Of a DNA stretch of 64,000 bases, positions 51,484 through 60,342 are shown piece by piece. The notes beneath the pieces are model-generated. The model was not told where the DNA came from. It was given only the letters and a program-made list of their open reading frames with translations, and ran no database searches. The position numbers and the translations under genes are program-made. Each line of letters starts with the position of its first letter. The first letter of the stretch is position 1. Source of the stretch: Hoeflea marina (GTDB taxonomy: Bacteria; Pseudomonadota; Alphaproteobacteria; Rhizobiales; Rhizobiaceae); NCBI RefSeq assembly GCF_003182275.1, contig NZ_QGTR01000007.1, forward strand, positions 124,001 through 188,000, read 5' to 3'.

Positions 51484-52098
51484 TCAGGTTCGGCTGCCGG
51501 CAAGCTTGTCGGCCAGTTCGCCGACCTTGGTCTGGGCTTCGCGGTTGGCAGGGTAGATGGCCAGCATCTGCTCCCACGCCCTGAGCGCCAGTTCATCATT
51601 GCCATTGGCGGTGAAGATGGCCGCCATTCCGGCAAGAGCCCCGAAATGCCGGGGTTCGAGCGTCAGGACGCGGTTTATGTCGGACATCGACTTGGCATAG
51701 TTGCCCCTCACATAGTGCAGCGTGGCGCGCTGGTTCCACGCCTCGGCATAGTCGGGCATCAGCACGATGAGCTGGTCGAGGAAATCCAGCGAAAGTCCGA
51801 ACTTCTTGTCGTTGAGCGCCGTATTGGCCCATTGCAGCAGCAGATTGCCGGTGGCGCTGCCCGAGTCGCGCCAGCGCGCCCAGATGCGATCGGAAATGCG
51901 CTTTGCCTCTTTCGGGTCCGCCTCCGCCTTCAATTCCTCGAAGAGGCTGTCAAGGCTCTCGGCCTTGCGGGCGACCGGCTTTTCCGGCGTGTCCTGGGCA
52001 TGCGCCGGGAGCGGAGCCGTGGCGAGAGCGGGCATCATGACCCAGGCGGCGAGGATCACTAGGCGGGGGGGCAGGGTATGAAACCGAAAAAGGCGCAT
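51484..52098 (-). CDS. secreted TPR-repeat protein
   Basis: 204 residues. Signal peptide (about 1-34, ending PAHAQD), an acidic helix region, then three or four TPR-like helical repeats (about 80-195) such as LLLQWANTALNDKKFGLSLD, YAEAWNQRATLHYVRGNYAKS and HFGALAGMAAIFTANGNDEL. It probably mediates protein contacts in the periplasm. The ATG lies in the 3' arm of the hairpin downstream of rpmJ, with no ribosome site, so leaderless translation or control by the hairpin is possible. No operon partner is clear. Confidence 0.8.
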   Translation of the reverse strand: MRLFRFHTLPPRLVILAAWVMMPALATAPLPAHAQDTPEKPVARKAESLDSLFEELKAEADPKEAKRISDRIWARWRDSGSATGNLLLQWANTALNDKKFGLSLDFLDQLIVLMPDYAEAWNQRATLHYVRGNYAKSMSDINRVLTLEPRHFGALAGMAAIFTANGNDELALRAWEQMLAIYPANREAQTKVGELADKLAGSRT

Positions 52099-52123
52099 GC
52101 AGGAAACTAGTCCGGCATGCGCC
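52092..52123 (-). terminator. Hairpin after rpmJ containing the next gene's start codon
   Basis: On the minus strand GGCGCATGC and GCATGCGCC are exact 9-base arms around 14 bases, followed by TTTTT: a standard terminator shape 45 bases after the rpmJ stop. The second arm holds the ATG of the TPR gene. Confidence 0.65.
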
Positions 52124-52167
52124 AAATATCAAAAGCAAATTTCAGTGATGACCGCGCCGTGCGCAGA

Positions 52168-52293
52168 TCAGCCCTGGCGTGCCTTGAAGCGGGGATTGAG
52201 CTTGTTGATGATGTAGACGCGACCCTTGCGGCGCACCAGACGGTTGTCGCGGTGACGTGCCTTGAGGGACTTGAGCGAATTCTTGATCTTCAT
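52168..52293 (-). CDS. rpmJ: ribosomal protein bL36, zinc-free type
   Basis: Large-subunit ribosomal protein of 41 residues, beginning [17 protein letters not shown] and ending NPRFKARQG. The zinc-binding cysteines and histidine of the standard L36 are absent, so this is the C-minus (YkgO-like) type that in some bacteria replaces the zinc form when zinc is low. In alphaproteobacteria this 41-residue form is commonly the main one. It is a single gene with a terminator-like hairpin downstream and a clear separation from purK upstream. Confidence 0.97.
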   Translation of the reverse strand: MKIKNSLKSLKARHRDNRLVRRKGRVYIINKLNPRFKARQG

Positions 52294-52340
52294 TGTTCTG
52301 ATCCGCGTGTTATCGGGCGGCAAGGCCGCGCTTATCAATC

Positions 52341-52366
52341 AAAAGCGCGCCAAAAACGGGCGCGCT
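52341..52366 (-). terminator. Terminator of the purEK unit
   Basis: AGCGCGCC and GGCGCGCT form an exact 8-base stem. On the minus strand the stem is followed by TTTTGATT. It lies 82 bases after the purK stop and before rpmJ. Confidence 0.75.
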
Positions 52367-52447
52367 CGTCGGTTGGCCGTGATGTAGCCGTTCAGCCATT
52401 TACTGTCAACACTGGCATCCGGGTTTTCCGGACCAGCGCAGCCCGAA

Positions 52448-53551
52448 TCAGGCCGCCGGGACGGACCTGAGCGGCCATATGCGGGTGAAGTGTCCCATCT
52501 TGCGGCCGGGCCTGGCCTCCGCCTTGCCGTAGAGGTGGATGACGGTGCCGGCCTGCGCGGCGATTTCCGGCACCCGGTCCACTTCGTTGCCGATGAGATT
52601 TTCCATCACGCAGTCGGAATGGCGCGAGGGATCGCCCAGCGGCAGGCCGGTGATGGCGCGGATGTGCTGTTCGAACTGGGAAATGGCGCAGGCGGCTTCC
52701 GTCCAGTGGCCTGAATTGTGCACCCGCGGAGCGATCTCGTTGACCAGCAGCCTGTGGCTTTCGCCATCGCGCACGGCAAAGAACTCGACGGCGAAGATGC
52801 CGACATAGCCGAGATGGTCCGCAATCCGGGCGGCAACGGCCATGGCCTCGGCGCAGACGGCGGCATCGAGCCGCGAGGGCACCGTCGAGCGGTGAAGGAT
52901 ATGGTTCCGGTGCTCGTTCTCGGCGACATCGAAGGCGGAAAAGGCTCCGGCGATGCTGCGCGCGGCAACCACCGAGATCTCGCATTCGAAGTCCACGAAG
53001 GATTCAAGGATCGCGGCCTGGCGGCTCATGGAGGCGAAGGCGGCGTCCGCATCGTCCGGCGTCATGATCTTCGCCTGGCCCTTGCCGTCATAGCCCAGTC
53101 TGGTGGTCTTCAGCACCGCCGGGAGGCCGGTCACGGCCATGGCGCGATCCAGGTCGGCGCGGGAATTGACTGCGGCGAAAAGCGCGGTCTCGGCGCCCAG
53201 CTGCTGCGCCATGGCTTTTTCCGACAGCCGGTCCTGAGCCACCTTCAGGGCCACCGATCCGGGGCGGACCGGATGGGTCGCCTCCAGATGTTCCACGGTG
53301 GAGACGGGCACGTTCTCGAATTCGTAGGTGATGACATCGGCCATCATCGCGAGTTGGTCGAGGGCTTCCGGATCGTCATAGGCGGCGACGATCTGGTTGT
53401 TGGCCACCTGGGCCGCGGGCGCGAAGGCATCGGGTTCCAGCACGACCGTCCGGTAGCCAAGCCGTGCGGCCGCCATGGCCAGCATGCGGGCCAGTTGCCC
53501 GCCGCCGATGATGCCGATGACCGAACCGGGCGCGAGGGGAGCCGCGCTCAT
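52448..53551 (-). CDS. purK: N5-carboxyaminoimidazole ribonucleotide synthase
   Basis: ATP-dependent carboxylation of aminoimidazole ribonucleotide in purine synthesis. 367 residues of the ATP-grasp fold: [20 protein letters not shown] near 12, YEFENVP near 72, [13 protein letters not shown] near 140, and the metal site [20 protein letters not shown] near 250 with [11 protein letters not shown] following. The start codon overlaps the purE stop (ATGA), which confirms both the start and a purE-purK operon. It works directly with PurE, which rearranges its product. Confidence 0.96.
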   Translation of the reverse strand: MSAAPLAPGSVIGIIGGGQLARMLAMAAARLGYRTVVLEPDAFAPAAQVANNQIVAAYDDPEALDQLAMMADVITYEFENVPVSTVEHLEATHPVRPGSVALKVAQDRLSEKAMAQQLGAETALFAAVNSRADLDRAMAVTGLPAVLKTTRLGYDGKGQAKIMTPDDADAAFASMSRQAAILESFVDFECEISVVAARSIAGAFSAFDVAENEHRNHILHRSTVPSRLDAAVCAEAMAVAARIADHLGYVGIFAVEFFAVRDGESHRLLVNEIAPRVHNSGHWTEAACAISQFEQHIRAITGLPLGDPSRHSDCVMENLIGNEVDRVPEIAAQAGTVIHLYGKAEARPGRKMGHFTRIWPLRSVPAA

Positions 53552-54045
53552 GCCGGGTCGACCGGGCGCTCGGCGACGCTGTCGCTCTGGGTTGCGCGCC
53601 ACCGGTCGAGGCGGTCCGCCAGGGCAGGGTCCGAGAGGGCCAGAACGGCGGCCGCAAGCAGCGCCGCGTTGACGGCGCCGGCGCGGCCGATGGCCAGGGT
53701 TCCGACCGGAATGCCCGCCGGCATCTGCACGATCGACAGCAGGCTGTCCTGGCCGGAGAGCGCCTTGGATTCGACGGGCACGCCGAACACCGGCAGCGCC
53801 GTCATGGACGCGGTCATGCCGGGCAGGTGCGCCGCGCCGCCGGCGCCGGCGATGATCACCTTGAAGCCTTCGTCGCGCGCGCCCTTGGCGAAGGACACCA
53901 GCCTGTCGGGGGTGCGGTGAGCGGAAATGATTCGCGAATCATGGCCGACGCCGAGCGTGTCGAGCGTGTCGGCCGCATGCTTCATGGTCTGCCAGTCTGA
54001 CTGACTGCCCATGATGATGGCAACCGGCGTCTTGGTCTTGGTCAC
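53548..54045 (-). CDS. purE: N5-carboxyaminoimidazole ribonucleotide mutase
   Basis: Converts the PurK product to 4-carboxyaminoimidazole ribonucleotide. 165 residues, class [15 protein letters not shown] near 8 and the active-site histidine in [13 protein letters not shown] near 40, with [12 protein letters not shown] near 67 and [17 protein letters not shown] near 105. It ends by overlapping purK and starts 13 bases after the YdcH-like gene, so the three genes probably form one transcript. Confidence 0.97.
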   Translation of the reverse strand: MTKTKTPVAIIMGSQSDWQTMKHAADTLDTLGVGHDSRIISAHRTPDRLVSFAKGARDEGFKVIIAGAGGAAHLPGMTASMTALPVFGVPVESKALSGQDSLLSIVQMPAGIPVGTLAIGRAGAVNAALLAAAVLALSDPALADRLDRWRATQSDSVAERPVDPA

Positions 54046-54058
54046 GGCGCGCTCCGGG

Positions 54059-54262
54059 TCAGGCGATGATGTCGGGAATGATCTGGTCTTCCAGGTCTGT
54101 CAGCCTGTCCTTGATCGCCAGCTTCTTCTTTTTCATTCGCTGGACGCGGAGCTGATCGCAGCCCACCGTGATCATGGCATTGATGGCAATGTCGAAATCC
54201 TCGTGCTCGTTGCGCAACCGCGCCACCAGCATTCGAAGCTCCGCCTGTTCCTGGTTGGGCAT
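54059..54262 (-). CDS. YdcH/DUF465-like small protein (leftward copy)
   Basis: 67 residues forming two helices: [19 protein letters not shown] then [20 protein letters not shown]. This is the DUF465/YdcH pattern, a short helical hairpin with a lysine-rich turn. Function unknown. ATG 54262 is supported by GGGGAA at a good distance; an ATG six codons upstream is also in frame. It heads the purE-purK unit and is divergent from a second small protein of the same type at 54476. Confidence 0.8.
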   Translation of the reverse strand: MPNQEQAELRMLVARLRNEHEDFDIAINAMITVGCDQLRVQRMKKKKLAIKDRLTDLEDQIIPDIIA

Positions 54263-54475
54263 GCGTCGTTCCCCGTTCATGCAGGTGAGGTTCCGCCAGG
54301 GACGCTGCACCCAATCAAGGGCGCTCCTATCATGAAAACGGGGGTAACGGGAAGTTACCTAATTCACAAGATTGGCCTTCGACAAATCGATTCATGCATG
54401 ACACACTCACACTGTCCATGAACCTGCCGTACCGGTGCACTGGCGTCGGCGCGGTTCTCAAACGAGGAGCTGTAC

Positions 54476-54655
54476 ATGTCGATTGACGCACACCTTGCAT
54501 CCCTTGAAAAGAAGCACGGCGACCTGGAGGCCGAACTCCGTTCGGTGGCCGGTCAACCGTCGGTCCATGACGAAGCCATCGTTGACATCAAGCGCCGCAA
54601 GCTGCGCCTCAAGGATGAGATCGAGCGATTGCGCTCGACCCATTCGACGCATTAG
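54476..54655 (+). CDS. YdcH/DUF465-like small protein (rightward copy)
   Basis: 59 residues: MSIDAHLASLEKKHGDLEAE, then a short turn with Pro, and IKRRKLRLKDEIERLR. The same two-helix, lysine-rich-turn design as the protein encoded at 54059, but not closely alike. GAGGAG lies 6 bases before the ATG, an excellent ribosome site, and codon use is typical of the genome. Function unknown; it is highly charged and cytoplasmic. It is followed by a strong hairpin. Confidence 0.88.
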   Translation: MSIDAHLASLEKKHGDLEAELRSVAGQPSVHDEAIVDIKRRKLRLKDEIERLRSTHSTH

Positions 54656-54690
54656 CAATTCCGCATGACACTCATGTGACGTCAATTTGA

Positions 54691-54720
54691 GACGGGCGCG
54701 GCTTTCAAGCCGCGCCCGTC
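54691..54720. terminator. Bidirectional hairpin between YdcH-like and ArsR genes
   Basis: GACGGGCGCGGCTT and AAGCCGCGCCCGTC are exact complements around two bases. It lies between convergent genes, 35 bases after the rightward stop codon and 14 before the leftward one. There is no T-run on either side. Confidence 0.65.
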
Positions 54721-54734
54721 CTGATTCAGTCGGT

Positions 54735-54992
54735 TCACGACCAGAACTGGTCGAGCCACAGATTGAGCCGCATGAAGCCGTCGGTGTTGACCGAATATAC
54801 CCGCCTGGTTCCCTTGCTGGTCACCGAAACCAGGCGGTTGTCGAGCAGCGCCTTGAGATGCTGGGAGACGGCGGGCCGGCTGATGGTGAGACCTTCGGCC
54901 AGTTCGTTGACCGTGCGAGGACGCCGCCGCAGTTCTTCGAGAAGATAGCGCCGATTTGGATCCGCAATGGCATCAAAGGCGTCAAGGGTCAT
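54735..54992 (-). CDS. ArsR-family transcriptional regulator
   Basis: 85 residues, a minimal winged helix-turn-helix: DAIADPNRRYLLEELRRRP near 7, the recognition-helix segment ISRPAVSQHLKALLDNRLV near 37, and the wing SKGTRRVYSV near 59. No metal-binding cysteines are visible, so it is not a classic arsenic sensor. It may sense another signal or regulate the acyl-CoA synthetase gene upstream of it (gap of 80 bases, same strand). Confidence 0.88.
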   Translation of the reverse strand: MTLDAFDAIADPNRRYLLEELRRRPRTVNELAEGLTISRPAVSQHLKALLDNRLVSVTSKGTRRVYSVNTDGFMRLNLWLDQFWS

Positions 54993-55072
54993 GGCGGGGA
55001 GGCTAAGTCATTCCCGCGAAACGGGCAAGTCCCTGCGATGCGCGGGACGGCCCTGCTCGGCGGAGCGGCGCC

Positions 55073-56728
55073 TCACTCCTGGCCAAGCTTCCTCGCCTCG
55101 TCGCGAAGCAGGAACTTCTGGATCTTGCCGGTCGATGTCTTGGGCACCTCGCAGAAGATCACCGTGCGCGGACATTTGAACCGTGCCAGCAGAGTCCGGC
55201 AATGGGCGATCACCTCCGCCTCGGTCAGCGTCCTGCCCGGCTTGAGCTGGACGAAGGCACAGGGGGTCTCGCCCCATTTGTCGTCCGGCCTGGCAACGAC
55301 CGCCACCGACTGGATGGCGGGATGCTTGTAGAGCGCGTCCTCGACCTCGATGGAGGAGATGTTCTCGCCGCCGGAGATGATGATGTCCTTGGAGCGGTCC
55401 TTGAGCTGCAGATAGCCGTCCGGGTGCATGACGCCGAGATCGCCGGAATGGAACCAGCCGCCGCGGAAGGCCTCCTCGGTCGCCTCCCTGTTCTTGAGAT
55501 AGCCCTTCATGACGATGTTGCCGCGGAACATCACCTCTCCGATGGTCTGGCCATCGGCCAGCACCGGCTGCATCGTCTCGGGGTCCATCACGGAGAGATT
55601 TTCGAGGGCGGGATAGCGCACGCCCTGGCGCGCCTTCATGGTGGTTCGCGGACCCGATTCGAGCGCGTCCCAGCCGGTTTTCCACTCGTTGACCACGGCG
55701 GGGCCGTAGGTCTCGGTGAGGCCGTAGAGATGGACGACCTGGAAGCCGGCTTCGGCCATGCCGGCGAGCACGGATTCCGGCGGCGGTGCCGCTGCGGTGT
55801 TGAAGGTGACGAGGTGGTCAAAGGCGCGCTTGTCCTCCTCGGCGGCGTCGATGAGGAGCGACATCACGATGGGGGCGCCGCAGAGATGGGTGACGCCATG
55901 ATCGGCGATGGCGTCATACATGGCCCTGGCGCGGACCCAGCGCAGGCAGACATGGGTGCCGCCGACGACGCCGAGTGTCCAGGGGAAGCACCAGCCGTTG
56001 CAATGGAACATCGGCAGGGTCCACAGATAGACCGGATGCCGCCCCATGCCGGAGGCGATGACATTGGCGTAGCCCATCATCGCCGCGCCGCGGTGGTGGT
56101 AGACGACACCCTTCGGGTTGCCGGTGGTGCCGGAGGTGTAGTTGAGCGCGATCGAATCCCATTCGTCGTCGGGTGCGCTGCGCTCGAAATCGGTGCCGGC
56201 GGCGGAAACGAAGGCGTCGAAGTCGAGCGTGCCGATTCGCGGACCCTTGGGAAGCGGCGCGTCGTCGGGATATTCGGAATCGTCGAAGTCGATCACCAGC
56301 GGCTTGACCGTCGCCAGCTTCAGCGCCTCGGCCATCACCGGGGAGAATTCGCGGTCCACGATGAGAACCCTGGTTGCGGCATGATCGAGCTGGAAGGCGA
56401 TTACGGCCGCATCAAGCCGGGTGTTGATCGAGTGCAGCACGGCGCCGGTCATCGGCACGCCGTGGTGAGCCTCGAGCATCGCCGGGGTGTTGGACAGCAT
56501 CACCGAGACCGTGTCGCCCTTGCCGATGCCGATCTCTGCCAGCGCATTGCCAAGCTGCCTGGAGCGCTCGAGGAATTCCCGGTAGCTGAAGCGCTGGCGG
56601 CCGTGAATGATGGCGGTGTGATCGGGGTGGATGAGGGCGGCGCGCTCGAGATGGGCCAGCGGCGTCAGCGGCTGGTAGTTGGCCGCATTGCGGTCCAGAC
56701 CGGTTTCGTAGGCGTTGGTGCTGTCCAT
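55073..56728 (-). CDS. acyl-CoA synthetase (AMP-forming)
   Basis: Activates a carboxylic acid to its CoA thioester with ATP. 551 residues. Core motifs: YTSGTTGNPKGVVYHHRGA near 182-200, LYGLTETYGPAVV near 316, GWFHSGDLGVMHPDGYLQL near 419, and the C-terminal lysine in TSTGKIQKFLLR near 530. The LPMFHCNGW segment is shared with medium-chain and methylmercaptopropionate-CoA ligases (DmdB-like), so the exact acid cannot be named. GGGAGGGGAACTC precedes ATG 56728. Gene order suggests a link with the ArsR gene downstream. Confidence 0.9.
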   Translation of the reverse strand: MDSTNAYETGLDRNAANYQPLTPLAHLERAALIHPDHTAIIHGRQRFSYREFLERSRQLGNALAEIGIGKGDTVSVMLSNTPAMLEAHHGVPMTGAVLHSINTRLDAAVIAFQLDHAATRVLIVDREFSPVMAEALKLATVKPLVIDFDDSEYPDDAPLPKGPRIGTLDFDAFVSAAGTDFERSAPDDEWDSIALNYTSGTTGNPKGVVYHHRGAAMMGYANVIASGMGRHPVYLWTLPMFHCNGWCFPWTLGVVGGTHVCLRWVRARAMYDAIADHGVTHLCGAPIVMSLLIDAAEEDKRAFDHLVTFNTAAAPPPESVLAGMAEAGFQVVHLYGLTETYGPAVVNEWKTGWDALESGPRTTMKARQGVRYPALENLSVMDPETMQPVLADGQTIGEVMFRGNIVMKGYLKNREATEEAFRGGWFHSGDLGVMHPDGYLQLKDRSKDIIISGGENISSIEVEDALYKHPAIQSVAVVARPDDKWGETPCAFVQLKPGRTLTEAEVIAHCRTLLARFKCPRTVIFCEVPKTSTGKIQKFLLRDEARKLGQE

Positions 56729-56782
56729 CGAGTTCCCCTCCCGTTGCGCTGGCCGGCATGAAATCACCGCCGGCGGCCGATG

Positions 56783-57559
56783 TCATCCCATCATGACGTG
56801 CCGCAGTCCGTCACCGATCAGCTTGAGTGCGGTGAGTAGCACCATTCCATACATGAAGGGATAGAAGATCTCCGGCTTCATGCGCCTGACGATGAAGGCG
56901 CCGGCCAGCGTCGCCACGGGCGCAATCGGCGCCAGGGCCAGAGACGTCTTCAGATTGGCGGCATCGAACTGGCCCAGCATGAAATAGGGTGCCAGCTTGA
57001 GCGCGTTGACGACGGTGAAGTAGCGCACGCTGGTACCGGTGTAGGTCTTCGGGTCCTGCCTGAGCGGCAGGGCGTAGATCTGGTAGGGCGGGCCGCCGGC
57101 ATGGGAGACGAAGCTGGTGAATCCCGACAGGGTCCCCCAGATCAGGCCGCGCACCGGCTGATGGCCGCGCGGCGGCGCTTCGCCGGCGCCCCGCGCCAGA
57201 TAGCGCTGCGCGACGTAGCGCCAGACGAACCAGAGGGCGACGGCGCCGACGATGAGCTTGATCAGGTCCGCGGTCACCAGGCTCGCGGTGGCCCAGCCGA
57301 TGCCGATGCCGACAACCGCGCCCGGCAGCATGATCCTGAGGGTCCGGGCATCGGAATGGGAGCGCCAGCTCCACAGGCTGACCATGTCCATAAGCACCAG
57401 AATCGGCAGCATGATCGCGGCTGCCTGGACCGGCGGAATGGCAAGCGCCATCAGCGGAACGCCCAGCAGGGCCATGGCGCCGCCGAAACCGCCCTTTGAC
57501 AAACCGACCAGAATGACAGCAGGAATGGCGACAACATAGAACAGCGGGTCGGTCATCAT
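56783..57559 (-). CDS. TauE/SafE-family sulfite or organic-anion exporter
   Basis: 258 residues with about eight membrane segments. Family features are VGLSKGGFGGAMALLGVPLM near 18-37, in the first conserved repeat, and TSFVSHAGGPPYQIY near 149-163 in the second. It probably exports sulfite or a sulfonate-related anion, but the substrate is not fixed by sequence. Two consecutive ATG codons (57559, 57556) are possible. It is 54 bases upstream of the acyl-CoA synthetase gene on the same strand and may be co-transcribed. It is divergent from the ThiE-like gene. Confidence 0.88.
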   Translation of the reverse strand: MMTDPLFYVVAIPAVILVGLSKGGFGGAMALLGVPLMALAIPPVQAAAIMLPILVLMDMVSLWSWRSHSDARTLRIMLPGAVVGIGIGWATASLVTADLIKLIVGAVALWFVWRYVAQRYLARGAGEAPPRGHQPVRGLIWGTLSGFTSFVSHAGGPPYQIYALPLRQDPKTYTGTSVRYFTVVNALKLAPYFMLGQFDAANLKTSLALAPIAPVATLAGAFIVRRMKPEIFYPFMYGMVLLTALKLIGDGLRHVMMG

Positions 57560-57656
57560 GGGGTGGTTGATCCTAATGTGGAGCCGGTCTATCCCGTTTC
57601 CATTGTATTGGCCATATCTCGGCAATCGCGCCCGGCCCCAGATCACAGGATCAACC

Positions 57657-58310
57657 ATGAGCACCCATCAGAACCGTTGCCGCCTGGTGCTGATCGCCCC
57701 GGATATCGCCGATGCGGACCAACTGGCAGGCATCCTGAAGGCGGCCCTTGCCGGCGGCGATGTGGCGACCGTCATCCTGGCGCAGCGCAAGATGGACGAG
57801 CAGAGCTTCCAGAAGGCCTGCGAGGCGGCCATGCCGGTGATCCATGCCGCGGGTGCCGCCGTGCTGGTGGCCGGGGATTCGCGCATTGTCGGACGCGTGC
57901 GCGCCGACGGGCTGCATGTCGAGGGCAATGCCGCCGCTGTCGCCGAAGCCGTCGAGCGCTATGCGCCGGGCATCATGGTCGGCGGCGGCAATGCGCGCGA
58001 CCGGCATACGGCGCTGGCGATCGGTGAATCCCAGCCCGACTATGTCTTCTTCGGCGGTCTCGACGGCGACATCAAGCCGGAGCCGCATTCCAAGAATCTG
58101 GCCCTGGCCGAATGGTGGGCGGACATCATCGCCATACCCTGCGTGCTGATGGGTGGCTCGGATCCGTCGCATGCGCTGGAGATGGCGGAAACCGGCGCAG
58201 AGTTCATCGCCTTCGGCAAGGCGGTCTTCGACACGCCCGAGGAGGCGGGCCGTATCGTCGCCGAAATAAACGCGGCGCTTGACGAAAAAGCGCCACGGTT
58301 CGACCGATAA
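57657..58310 (+). CDS. ThiE-like thiamine phosphate synthase family protein
   Basis: 217-residue TIM barrel of the ThiE/TenI superfamily: GDVATVILAQRKMDEQSFQK near 33, DGLHVEGNAAAVAEAVE near 83, VGGGNARDRHTALAIGES near 104 and PDYVFFGGLDGD near 123. The diphosphate-binding GGSDPSHALEMAETGAEFIA near 164 is partly like ThiE. Motifs at the pyrimidine site are weak, so it may not make thiamine phosphate. AGGA is 6 bases before the ATG. Its TAA stop shares a base with the next ATG (TAATG). Confidence 0.75.
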   Translation: MSTHQNRCRLVLIAPDIADADQLAGILKAALAGGDVATVILAQRKMDEQSFQKACEAAMPVIHAAGAAVLVAGDSRIVGRVRADGLHVEGNAAAVAEAVERYAPGIMVGGGNARDRHTALAIGESQPDYVFFGGLDGDIKPEPHSKNLALAEWWADIIAIPCVLMGGSDPSHALEMAETGAEFIAFGKAVFDTPEEAGRIVAEINAALDEKAPRFDR

Positions 58311-59431
58311 TGCGCCCAATGACTGAGCCTCTTCCCATGTGTCCCGCCGTCCTGCGACGTCTCGTCCCGCTGCTGCTGGCGATGGTGCTGGCGGGCATGG
58401 GCGGACCGACGGCGCTGGCCCAGACGACGCCCGTGATCGGCGCCGAAGCCGCCGCCAGGCTTGGGGCCGCGGCCGAGGCAGCTGTGGGCGAAGCTCCCGC
58501 GGCCGGCGGCGAGGGCCAGGCGCAGGCGGCACCGGCAGCCGGTGAGCCGCAGGCCGCCGCCATCGCCCCGGACGATTCCGCCGGGCAGGGCGACATCGAC
58601 GCGACCACCCGCGCCTATGGAGCGTTTCAGCGCGGCTACTATCTGACGGCGATGGACCTGGCGCTGGGCAGGGCGCAACTCGGCGACCCGGTCGCGCAGA
58701 CCCTGGTAGCGGAGCTGTTCGCCGAGGGACTGGGCGTGGCCCGGGACATGGACGACGCCGCCTTCTGGTACAAGCAGGCGGCCGAGGCCGGCGATGCGGC
58801 CGCGCAGTTCAAGTATGCCATCATGCTGCTCGAGGGCAAATATGTTCCGCGCGACTCCGCCAGGTCGGCCGAGCTGATGACCAAGGCGGCCGATGCCGGC
58901 AATGCGTTCGCGCAGTTCAATCACGCCCAGAGCCTGGTGGCCGCCAAGCCCGGACCGAACGGCATCAGGCAGGCATTGCCCTATTTCGAGAAATCGGCCG
59001 AGCAGGGCGTGGCCGACGCCCAGTACGCGCTGGCGCTGATCTACAACAACACCGACGGCATTCCCGAGGACAAGCGGGCGGCGGCGCGTGATTGGCTCGC
59101 AAAGGCCGCGCGCGCCGGCTACGATACGGCGCAACTCGACCTTGCCATCTGGCTTATCGACGGCATCGGCGGGGCCAAGGATTACGAACAGGGGTTCCGC
59201 TGGATGCAGGTGGCGGCCGCGGGCGGCAATGTGGTGGCGCAGAACCGGCTGGCCGTGCTCTACATCAATGCCATCGGGACCCGCGGCGATCCGGTCACGG
59301 CGGCCAAGTGGTACATCGTCTCCAAGCGGGCCGGATACAATGACCGCGACCTTGACGATTTCTATCAGGGACTGACCAGCGAAGAGCAGAAGGCCGCCAT
59401 CGATGCGGCCAACAAGTTCACGCCGCAGTGA
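58310..59431 (+). CDS. secreted Sel1-repeat protein
   Basis: 373 residues. Signal peptide (about 1-37, ending PTALAQ), an Ala/Gly/Glu-rich low-complexity stretch (about 42-95), then about six Sel1-like helical repeats (about 100-350), for example ARDMDDAAFWYKQAAEAGDA and AAARDWLAKAARAGYDTAQL. Sel1 proteins are scaffolds, and in rhizobia some (ExoR) control exopolysaccharide; this one has no specific ExoR features I can see. Coupled to the ThiE-like gene by a one-base overlap; ATG 58319 is an alternative start. Confidence 0.85.
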   Translation: MRPMTEPLPMCPAVLRRLVPLLLAMVLAGMGGPTALAQTTPVIGAEAAARLGAAAEAAVGEAPAAGGEGQAQAAPAAGEPQAAAIAPDDSAGQGDIDATTRAYGAFQRGYYLTAMDLALGRAQLGDPVAQTLVAELFAEGLGVARDMDDAAFWYKQAAEAGDAAAQFKYAIMLLEGKYVPRDSARSAELMTKAADAGNAFAQFNHAQSLVAAKPGPNGIRQALPYFEKSAEQGVADAQYALALIYNNTDGIPEDKRAAARDWLAKAARAGYDTAQLDLAIWLIDGIGGAKDYEQGFRWMQVAAAGGNVVAQNRLAVLYINAIGTRGDPVTAAKWYIVSKRAGYNDRDLDDFYQGLTSEEQKAAIDAANKFTPQ

Positions 59432-59469
59432 TTTCGTCGCTCTGCGCGGCGTCCTGCGCATCGGGCAGA

Positions 59470-59570
59470 TCGCGTGAATCCGGATTCGCGCTATGTGCTC
59501 TTGCTCCCGAAATTGTGCATGTTGTGATCGCGAAACCGCTGCACAGTTAACGGCGACATGCATTAGGCTG
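59470..59570. repeat. Palindromic intergenic repeat, copy 2
   Basis: Aligns end to end with 16104-16201: both carry GGATTC, a GC-rich core, ATGTGCT, GTGATC, CCGCTGCACA and GGCGACATG in the same order with similar spacing. Here it lies between the Sel1 gene and efp, about 100 bases before the efp start. Confidence 0.75.
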
Positions 59571-59676
59571 CCTCACAAACCGCGGCGAGACTTGAAAACC
59601 TGCCGCTTTTGTGGTCTTGAGGCCGCCAGCGGGAGCCTGACGTGTTCCCATCCCAAAGCTTCAGCGGAAAGCTCCC

Positions 59677-60240
59677 ATGAAAATCAACGGAAATGAAATT
59701 CGCCCCGGCAACGTGCTCGAACACAATGGCGGCCTCTGGGCAGTGATCAAGACCCAGGCCGTCAAGCCCGGCAAGGGCGGCGCCTTCAACCAGGTCGAGC
59801 TCAAGAACCTGATCGACGGCACCAAGCTCAACGAACGGTTCCGCTCCTCGGAGACGGTGGAGCGCATCCGCCTCGAGCAGAAGGACTTCCAGTTCCTGTA
59901 CGAACAGGGAGAGGCTCTGGTCTTCATGGACACCGAAAGCTACGAACAGCTCGAACTGCAGAAGGATTTCGTCGGCGACCGCCGCGCCTTCCTGCAGGAC
60001 GGAATGATGGTGACGGTGGAGTTGTACGAAGAGCGGCCGATCGGCATCGCGCTGCCCGACTACGTGACGCTGACGATCTCCGAAGCGGACCCGGTGGTCA
60101 AGGGCCAGACGGCGGCCTCGTCCTACAAGCCCGCGATCCTGGAGAACGGCGTGCGGATCCTGGTGCCTCCCTTCGTCTCGGCCGGCGAGCGCGTGATCGT
60201 CGACACCAACGAACTGACCTATCTGCGCCGCGCGGAATAG
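59677..60240 (+). CDS. efp: elongation factor P
   Basis: Relieves ribosome stalling at polyproline stretches. 187 residues with the usual three beta domains. The modifiable lysine is Lys33 in [10 protein letters not shown], the site of beta-lysylation by EpmA in many proteobacteria. The C-terminal signature [16 protein letters not shown] is complete. GGAAAGC precedes the ATG. It is followed by a hairpin terminator and then suhB. The Ala-Pro-rich envelope proteins in this window are the kind of protein that depends on it. Confidence 0.97.
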   Translation: MKINGNEIRPGNVLEHNGGLWAVIKTQAVKPGKGGAFNQVELKNLIDGTKLNERFRSSETVERIRLEQKDFQFLYEQGEALVFMDTESYEQLELQKDFVGDRRAFLQDGMMVTVELYEERPIGIALPDYVTLTISEADPVVKGQTAASSYKPAILENGVRILVPPFVSAGERVIVDTNELTYLRRAE

Positions 60241-60257
60241 GATCGGACTGATCGATC

Positions 60258-60281
60258 CGGGCAGGATAGCGGTCCTGCCCG
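60258..60281 (+). terminator. Terminator of efp
   Basis: CGGGCAGGA and TCCTGCCCG form an exact 9-base stem around TAGCGG, 17 bases after the stop codon. The following GACCTTATTC is only weakly T-rich. Confidence 0.6.
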
Positions 60282-60342
60282 ACCTTATTCAGACTAGACC
60301 GGATCGAGCGACATCCCTCTCCGGCGTTCAAGGAAAATCGCC

